A stretch of DNA of 6,939 bases from Synechococcus sp. HW_metabat.21 (GTDB lineage Bacteria; Cyanobacteriota; Cyanobacteriia; PCC-6307; Cyanobiaceae), in contig JAAZUZ010000086.1 of the NCBI GenBank assembly GCA_018623875.1, forward strand, positions 1-6,939, written 5' to 3'. A model generated the notes under the pieces. The model worked only from the letters and a program-made list of their open reading frames with translations. It was not told where the DNA came from and made no database searches. The stretch's first letter is position 1. Every line of letters starts with the position of its first letter. Below, in pieces: positions 1 through 5,244 of this stretch. Made by a program: the position numbers and the translations under genes.

Positions 1-16
1 ATCGTGATCCCTTGCG

Positions 17-547
17 ATGGGCCTGTTTGATCGTCTGCTGGGTAGTGACAAGCCGCAGACTCCCGTAACCAAGCGGGAGCCAGCGAAAAAAGAAGAGGCG
101 TTCTTCCTTGATGCTGATACGTCCAGCAGCATGGGGAACGTTGATTTCATGCGCCAATCGAACACGATCCGGCGCACCTTCCCCGGGACTGTGGACAGCC
201 CCGGCAGTAAGGAAATCATCGATGAGGTCGCTTCGATGGAGGCCCGTCGCGTCGTCAAGTCCGAGGGTCTCGGCGATCCCAAGCCCGCTGAAGTGCAGAC
301 CGACCTCACCGGTGGCATCCCCAAGGCTGTCAAGAAGACGTTCTGCGAGCCGATGACCATGGCCGAGCTGGATGAGCGCAAGCGCGGTTCATCCTTCGGC
401 GTGAATGTCCCCGGTGGCCCTGCTGCGATCAAGGCTGAACAGGAGCAACAAGCCGAGGCAGCTGCTCAACAGCCCAAGCCTGCCAATACTGCGCAGTCGA
501 AGCCTGGCGACATCGGCGCCTTCAAAGGCTGGGTCAAGGACCTCTAA
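17..547 (+). CDS. Conserved-looking protein of unknown function, 176 aa
   Basis: Complete ORF from ATG at 17 to TAA at 545-547. An in-frame TGA at 5-7 leaves this ATG as the only ATG start after the stop. No signal peptide or membrane segment is visible. The N-terminus (MGLFDRLLG) is a short amphipathic stretch, followed by a Lys/Glu/Pro-rich linker (residues 11-27). Residues 28-80 look like the structured core (FFLDAD, then GNVDFM, then TIRRTFPGT, then an acidic helix ending MEARR). Residues 100-135 hold a second ordered block with the only Cys (C110). Residues 138-165 are a Gln/Ala/Pro-rich low-complexity linker before a short C-terminal tail (GAFKGWVKDL). This pattern of two short conserved ends joined by disordered linkers suggests a small adaptor or binding protein, but that is inference. 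I recognise no catalytic motif and assign no function. The gene is convergent with cobN, their stop codons overlap, and an intrinsic terminator follows 25 bases after its stop. Coding reality is supported by length, clean boundaries and the terminator. Confidence 0.85.
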   Translation: MGLFDRLLGSDKPQTPVTKREPAKKEEAFFLDADTSSSMGNVDFMRQSNTIRRTFPGTVDSPGSKEIIDEVASMEARRVVKSEGLGDPKPAEVQTDLTGGIPKAVKKTFCEPMTMAELDERKRGSSFGVNVPGGPAAIKAEQEQQAEAAAQQPKPANTAQSKPGDIGAFKGWVKDL

Positions 548-3500
548 CCCTCGATCAACGCTTCCGCGTCTAAGACCAGCTCCCGCAGATGCGAGAGCTG
601 GTTTTTTTGTGCGCCGCTCCAAAGACCGCGGTTGTGGGCTTCCAGCAGCCGCTCCGCCATGTCCCTCAGCGCCCAGGGATTGTGCGACTTGAGGAAGTCC
701 AGAACCTCCTTGGACTCCAGCCACTGCTGAGCGATTGAGCCGTAACTCCAATCCGGCACCCGCCCCGTACTGGCGTCGTAGGCAAACAGGTAGTCGAGGC
801 TCGCGGCCATCTCGAAGCCACCCTTGTAGCCGTGTTGTTGCATCCCCTCGATCCAGCGGGGATTGAGCACGCGAGAGCGCAACACCTTGTCGAATTCCTT
901 CTCGAGCCGATGAACCCGCGGACGTTGGTGGCGGGAATGGTCCGCGAACCAGACCGCGGGGGCGGCTCCACGCACGGACTCCACCGCGGCACTGAGCCCG
1001 CCTTGGAATTGGTAATAGTCGTCGGAATCCAGTAGATCGTGCTCACGGTTGTCCTGGTTCTGCAGCACCACCTGGACCGAACTCAGACGCCGCTCGAACC
1101 CGCCTCGATCCGCCGCGATGCGCAGGGCGCCACCGCCATCTCCCTCGTAGCGCCAACTGCCCCAGTTCAAGTAGGCCTCAGCCAGGTCATCCCGGTTCTC
1201 CCATTCACCGCTATCAATGAGCCCTTGAAGACCCGCGCCATAGGCACCCGGTGCAGAGCCGTACACCCGCCAGGCATGGCCATCACGTCGAGCAGCCTCA
1301 GCGAGGGGGTTCGCATCGGCGTCTTCTTCGGCCGCAGCGACGAGGGCGGTCGCTTGGTTGACCCAGCCCACCAGCTGGGGGAAGGCGTCGCGGAACAACC
1401 CAGAAATGCGCAGGGTCACATCCACCCTGGGGCGGGTCAAAGCAGACAACGGAATTAATTCGATGTCGACAAGCCGGCGGCTGGGCCCATCCCAGATCGG
1501 CCGCACTCCCATCAGCGCCAGGCACTGGGCGATGTCTTCCCCGCCGTTACGCATCGTGCTGGTGCCCCAGACCGAGAGGGCGAGGTGGCGTAGGGGTTCG
1601 CCTTCTTCCATGAGGTGTTGCTCCACCAGCAACTCCGCACTGCGGCGTCCGAGGTCCCAGGCCGCTTCCGTTGGCAGACCGCGCAAATCCACGCTGTAGA
1701 AATTGCGGCCCGTTGGCAGAAGGTCCGGGCGCCCTCTTGTTGGGGCGCCTGAGGGACCGGCGGCGATGCGCTGCCCGGCCATGCCCCGCAGGAACGCGGT
1801 CTGTTCAGCATCTCCGCAGTGCAGCAGGTTCGGCACCAGCTCCCGCTGAAGACGCCGGAGCACCGCGGCGGTTTCCGGACCCGTCGCCGGGACTGCGGTG
1901 GCTCCCGACAGCAGGGCCTGGCAGAGATCCAGCGCCTGGTGCTCCAGCCACTCGACGGCATCCCCGCAACGGCGGGGTTGCTCCAGACCGAGGCCGATCA
2001 GGCGATCTCGATCGGTTACCTCAAGCGGCTGTTCTTCCGGATCAGCCCAGGGGTCCAGGCACAGTTGCGCATCACGCGCCATGGCCTGCATCAGGCCGAG
2101 GCCGTTCTGCTGCGGAGGGCGCGCCAAGCAGGCCAGTAATTCCGCGCGGGCGTCAGGGGCAGGCAAGGAGCCAAAGCGATGCAATCCCGTGCGGATCTGC
2201 GCTTCCTTGAGCTCACAGAGATAGCCATCAGCCGCATCCAAGGGATCATCCCCCTCGCTGCTCGCCAGCACCCCTTCGAGTTCCGATGCACTGAGCTGTT
2301 GAAGGATCTCGGCCCGGAGCCCCTCACTGCGGGCACTCCCGAGTTGCACCGCTTCCCAGTACTCATCGATCAGCGCCTCCAGCTCCCGCAGGTCCCCATG
2401 CAGTCCCGCTCGACCGAGAGGGGGGGTGAGGTGATCGAGGATCACCGCTTGGGCGCGCCGCTTGGCCTGGGAACCTTCTCCCGGGTCATTCACGATGAAG
2501 GGATAGAGGTGGGGCATGGGCCCCAGGGCCAACTCTGGGAAGCAGCTACCGGAGAGTCCCAGCCCCTTCCCAGGCAGCCATTCGAGGTTGCCGTGCTTCC
2601 CGACATGGCAGACCACCTGCACCCGAGCGGTTTGGGCCAGCCAGAGGTAATGGGCCAGGTAGTGGTGGGTGGGAGCCAGATCGGGAGAGTGGTAGCTCAG
2701 GCTCGGATCCCTCTCGTAGCCGCGGGAGGGCTGGATCATCACGACCGCGTTGCCAAAACGCAGTCCATGGATTGGAAATCCATCCCGTTCGAGGGATGGG
2801 TCCTGCTGCGGTGTCCCCCACTGGGCTTCGAGGCCCTCGCGGGCGGCGCTGGGAAGCGCGGAGTACCACTCCAGATAGACCTGCAGGGAGAGATGGTCAG
2901 CCGCCTTGAGGTGACTGCTCTCAGGGTCGTTCGTGCGGCCGGCGAGCAGCGCTGCAATCAGCGCGTCGCCATCGCCCGGGATCTCTGCTCCGAGGCTGTA
3001 GCCAGCGTCCCGTAACCACGCCAGCATTGCTGCTGCGCTGGAGGGGGTGTCGAGCCCGACGCCATTGGCAAGACGGGCGTTGCGGGTGGGGTAATTCGCC
3101 AGCACGAGCGCCAGGCGACGGTCCTGTGGGGACGTGGCCCGCAGATCACACCAACGCCAAACCAGTTCGGCGACCCAATCGAGGCGCTCCGGCGCAGGGA
3201 CATAGCGATGCAGTCCGGTGGCGAGACGGTCGTCGGCCTGCGCGAGCTCTTTGAAGGCGCCGACCCGTGTTGTGATGCGGCCGTCCAGTTCCGGCATCGC
3301 GATTTGCAGCGTGAGATCGAGGGAGGCCAACCCCACCGGACTGGCCTGCCAGGCCGCAGCGGACTGGGTGCTGCAGAGGACCTGAAAAACCGGAACGCCG
3401 AGCTCCTCCCAGAGGGGCGCCCCCAGGCCAGCCTCGGCGGATTGGACCGACGCGAAGGAGGTGGTGCAAAGCACGGCATCCACCTGTTCCCGTTGCAGCA

Positions 3501-4233
3501 GATCGAGCACCCCCCGCTGAACCGCGGTGTCCCGCAGGCTGCTGACCCACAACGCCCGGGGGGCTAAGCCCTGGGCTCTGAGGGCGACGAGGAGGGCCTC
3601 CGCCAGCGCCAGATCCCCTGATTGCAGGAGCGCGCGATAAAGCACCACGCCCACCCGTGGGCCGGACTCCATCCGCCAGTCGTAGGACTTGGGGTCTTCA
3701 ACGGCCTGGGCGACAGGAAGGACCACCTCGCCCTGATCGAGGTACGTTCCCAGGCTTTTAAGCGCCGCCAGCAGGTTGTCCGTCCCCCCTTCTCTGAGGC
3801 ATTGACTGCAGGCGAGCGCCAGGGCAGCGGGAACGCTGCTGAGGCAGGCCAACGCCTCGTCTTCATCAGCGGTTCCGGCCATCACCACCAGGTGCCGGTC
3901 TGAGGCGGCCTCGGCCCAGAGACGGAATTGCTCCAGTCCGTAACTCCAGTGGCCCCGGCCGCCGAGCAGCCGAATCAGCACCAGTTGGGTGCCACTCAGG
4001 CTGGTGCTGATGTAGTGATCCAGCACCGCGGGGTGTTGGAGGCTCGCGAGATTCAGGCCCTGGAGTTGGCGCCGCTGACCAGCGGGAAAGCTCTCCTGAT
4101 CGAGGGTTGCGGCCAGCGCCGCCAGATCGGTGTCCGCGCTTGAGAGAACAACCAGGTCGGCACCCGGCTGTTCGACATAGATCACCCCGTCATCAGGGCT
4201 GTTGCTACCGGGGACAGCCGCGAGACGGTGCAT
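544..4233 (-). CDS. cobN: Cobaltochelatase large subunit CobN
   Basis: Large subunit of the ATP-dependent cobaltochelatase (EC 6.6.1.2 type), which inserts Co2+ into the corrin macrocycle in cobalamin synthesis. It is cytoplasmic and homologous to the ChlH subunit of Mg-chelatase. From the ATG at 4233 it has 1229 residues, normal for CobN. Family landmarks in order: HVGKHGNLEWLPGK at about 543-556 (the CobN/ChlH core signature), RNFYSVDLRGLP near 843-854, SVWGTSTMRNGGEDIAQ near 887-903, ISGLFRDAFPQL near 943-954, APGAYGAG near 994-1001, YYQFQGGL near 1072-1079 and GYKGGFEMA near 1135-1143. No frameshift or gap was seen. Start: the ORF opens at a GTG at 4257 just after an in-frame TAG, giving 8 extra residues. 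I prefer the ATG at 4233 because MHRLAAVPG looks like the usual N-terminus of this subgroup, though no strong ribosome site marks either. It is divergent from ilvE-metH and convergent with the 17-547 gene. No cobS/cobT is in view. In cyanobacteria the ChlI/ChlD subunits are proposed to serve as the ATPase partners (established proposal, not shown here). Confidence 0.95.
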   Translation of the reverse strand: MHRLAAVPGSNSPDDGVIYVEQPGADLVVLSSADTDLAALAATLDQESFPAGQRRQLQGLNLASLQHPAVLDHYISTSLSGTQLVLIRLLGGRGHWSYGLEQFRLWAEAASDRHLVVMAGTADEDEALACLSSVPAALALACSQCLREGGTDNLLAALKSLGTYLDQGEVVLPVAQAVEDPKSYDWRMESGPRVGVVLYRALLQSGDLALAEALLVALRAQGLAPRALWVSSLRDTAVQRGVLDLLQREQVDAVLCTTSFASVQSAEAGLGAPLWEELGVPVFQVLCSTQSAAAWQASPVGLASLDLTLQIAMPELDGRITTRVGAFKELAQADDRLATGLHRYVPAPERLDWVAELVWRWCDLRATSPQDRRLALVLANYPTRNARLANGVGLDTPSSAAAMLAWLRDAGYSLGAEIPGDGDALIAALLAGRTNDPESSHLKAADHLSLQVYLEWYSALPSAAREGLEAQWGTPQQDPSLERDGFPIHGLRFGNAVVMIQPSRGYERDPSLSYHSPDLAPTHHYLAHYLWLAQTARVQVVCHVGKHGNLEWLPGKGLGLSGSCFPELALGPMPHLYPFIVNDPGEGSQAKRRAQAVILDHLTPPLGRAGLHGDLRELEALIDEYWEAVQLGSARSEGLRAEILQQLSASELEGVLASSEGDDPLDAADGYLCELKEAQIRTGLHRFGSLPAPDARAELLACLARPPQQNGLGLMQAMARDAQLCLDPWADPEEQPLEVTDRDRLIGLGLEQPRRCGDAVEWLEHQALDLCQALLSGATAVPATGPETAAVLRRLQRELVPNLLHCGDAEQTAFLRGMAGQRIAAGPSGAPTRGRPDLLPTGRNFYSVDLRGLPTEAAWDLGRRSAELLVEQHLMEEGEPLRHLALSVWGTSTMRNGGEDIAQCLALMGVRPIWDGPSRRLVDIELIPLSALTRPRVDVTLRISGLFRDAFPQLVGWVNQATALVAAAEEDADANPLAEAARRDGHAWRVYGSAPGAYGAGLQGLIDSGEWENRDDLAEAYLNWGSWRYEGDGGGALRIAADRGGFERRLSSVQVVLQNQDNREHDLLDSDDYYQFQGGLSAAVESVRGAAPAVWFADHSRHQRPRVHRLEKEFDKVLRSRVLNPRWIEGMQQHGYKGGFEMAASLDYLFAYDASTGRVPDWSYGSIAQQWLESKEVLDFLKSHNPWALRDMAERLLEAHNRGLWSGAQKNQLSHLRELVLDAEALIEG
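572..608 (+). terminator. Intrinsic terminator for the 17-547 gene, inside cobN coding sequence
   Basis: The 8-base arms at 575-582 (ACCAGCTC) and 595-602 (GAGCTGGT) are perfectly complementary. The stem continues inward past one C/A mismatch (583/594) with three more pairs, CGC 584-586 with GCG 591-593, closing on an AGAT loop (587-590). Seven T residues (602-608) follow directly on the + strand. This is the textbook form of a Rho-independent terminator and lies 25 bases past the stop of the upstream + strand gene. The opposite strand has no T tract after the hairpin, so it should work in one direction only. The whole element lies within the last 28 codons of cobN on the other strand. Confidence 0.85.
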
Positions 4234-4319
4234 CGGACCATCTTGCTGGGTCAGCACTCGCGCTAGGGCACCGGGCAGTGAGAAGATCGTCTGCAGCTGT
4301 GGCCGCCCCCACCGACCCC
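4234..4319. promoter_or_regulatory. Divergent intergenic region between cobN and ilvE
   Basis: This 86-base GC-rich spacer separates the two divergent starts and must carry, or lie close to, the promoters for cobN (-) and ilvE-metH (+). I see no convincing -35/-10 pair on either strand, no inverted-repeat operator and no cobalamin-riboswitch B12 box, and the space is too short for a full cobalamin riboswitch. If cobN uses the GTG at 4257, or ilvE an upstream GTG at 4278 or 4299, the gap shrinks further and promoters would have to lie inside coding sequence. The regulatory role is inferred from gene layout alone. Confidence 0.4.
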
Positions 4320-5237
4320 ATGCATCAGTTCCTGCCCTACGCCTGGTTCGGTGGCAAATGCGTGCCTTTCGCTGAGGCCACTCTCTCGGTCGCGACCCAT
4401 GCCCTGCACTACGGCACCGGTGCGTTTGGCGGGATGCGGGCCATCCCCAACCCCGCGGATGCGAACGAGATCCTTCTGTTCCGGGCTGACCGCCACGCCC
4501 GCCGGCTAAGCCAGAGCGCCCGTCTGCTGCTGACGGAGCTCAGCGAGGAGACCATTCACGCTGCGATTCACGCTTTCCTTCGAGCCAATAAACCGACCTG
4601 TCCGGTCTATCTCCGCCCCTTCGTTTATACGAGTGATCTTGGGATTGCTCCCCGTCTGCACAACATCGAGACCGATTTTCTGATTTACGGGCTCGAGCTT
4701 GGTGACTACCTCTCCCCGGAGGGGGTGAGCTGCCGGATTAGCTCCTGGACTCGCCAAGAGGATCGATCCTTGCCCCTGCGCGGCAAGATCAGCGGCGCTT
4801 ACATCACAAGCTCCCTGGCCAAGACCGAGGCCGTCAAGAGTGGTTTTGACGAAGCCCTGCTCCTGAACAGCCGCGGCAAGGTGAGCGAGGCCAGTGGCAT
4901 GAACCTTTTCATCGTTCGTGACGGCGTTTTGATCACACCTGGCGTTGATCAGGACATCCTTGAGGGCATCACCCGCTCAAGCGTGCTGGAACTGGCTAAA
5001 GCCATGGGCATCCCCACGTTGGAGCGTCCCGTCGACAAGAGCGAATTGGTCATCGCCGACGAAGTCTTCCTGAGCGGCACCGCGGCCAAGGTCACGCCCA
5101 TCCGTCGCGTGGAAACCACAGAACTCAGTTCCGAGCGCCCCGTGATGAATGCCATCCGCGAGCGCCTCACGGCCATCACCGAAGGGCGTGATCCCGCCTA
5201 TGACCACTGGGTCAGCCGCGTCCGACTTGACGGTTGA
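4320..5237 (+). CDS. ilvE: Branched-chain amino acid aminotransferase (class IV, PLP)
   Basis: Catalyses reversible transfer of the amino group between glutamate/2-oxoglutarate and Leu, Ile and Val (EC 2.6.1.42), the last step of their synthesis; cytoplasmic. It has 305 residues, typical for bacterial BCATs. Landmarks: ATHALHYGTGAFGG at 25-38 and RADRHARRL at 55-63 (N-terminal fold-type IV signatures); RGKISGAY at 154-161, where K156 aligns with the Schiff-base lysine of E. coli IlvE; SEASGMNLF at 189-197, where E190 is expected to contact the PLP ring nitrogen; LEGITRSSVLELA at 214-226; and SGTAAKVTPI at 252-261, the phosphate/substrate loop. All key residues are present. The ATG at 4320 is chosen because MHQFLPYAWF matches the usual N-terminus of this group. 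In-frame GTG codons at 4299 and 4278 are possible earlier starts, and no strong Shine-Dalgarno decides it. The open frame continues to 4107, but that part overlaps cobN and is a shadow. Only 7 bases separate it from metH, so co-transcription is likely. D-amino acid transaminase or 4-amino-4-deoxychorismate lyase (same fold) fit less well by length and motif set. Confidence 0.93.
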   Translation: MHQFLPYAWFGGKCVPFAEATLSVATHALHYGTGAFGGMRAIPNPADANEILLFRADRHARRLSQSARLLLTELSEETIHAAIHAFLRANKPTCPVYLRPFVYTSDLGIAPRLHNIETDFLIYGLELGDYLSPEGVSCRISSWTRQEDRSLPLRGKISGAYITSSLAKTEAVKSGFDEALLLNSRGKVSEASGMNLFIVRDGVLITPGVDQDILEGITRSSVLELAKAMGIPTLERPVDKSELVIADEVFLSGTAAKVTPIRRVETTELSSERPVMNAIRERLTAITEGRDPAYDHWVSRVRLDG

Positions 5238-5244
5238 TCGACTG

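Noticed and set aside
60..79. Perfect 6-base inverted repeat CTCCCG/CGGGAG with 8-base loop early in the small gene
   Set aside because: No T tract follows on either strand, it lies in coding sequence, and repeats this short are expected many times by chance in 7 kb of GC-rich DNA.
86..106. Possible terminator for cobN on the - strand (5-bp stem 92-106, then T6)
   Set aside because: The stem is only five pairs and AT-rich, and it lies over 430 bases past the cobN stop inside another gene. Too weak to call.
2179..3015. Long + strand open frame of 278 codons antisense to cobN
   Set aside because: Long antisense frames are common opposite high-GC genes. This one lies wholly within the conserved cobN core, its product has no recognisable motifs, and it has no ribosome site.
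4107..4319. N-terminal extension of the ilvE reading frame by 71 codons
   Set aside because: It overlaps the cobN coding start, the translated extension is Arg/Pro-rich with no family match, and 305 residues from ATG 4320 is already full length for a BCAT.
4234..4319. Cobalamin riboswitch upstream of cobN or ilvE-metH
   Set aside because: Suggested by gene function, but there is no B12-box consensus and the spacer is far shorter than a full riboswitch needs.
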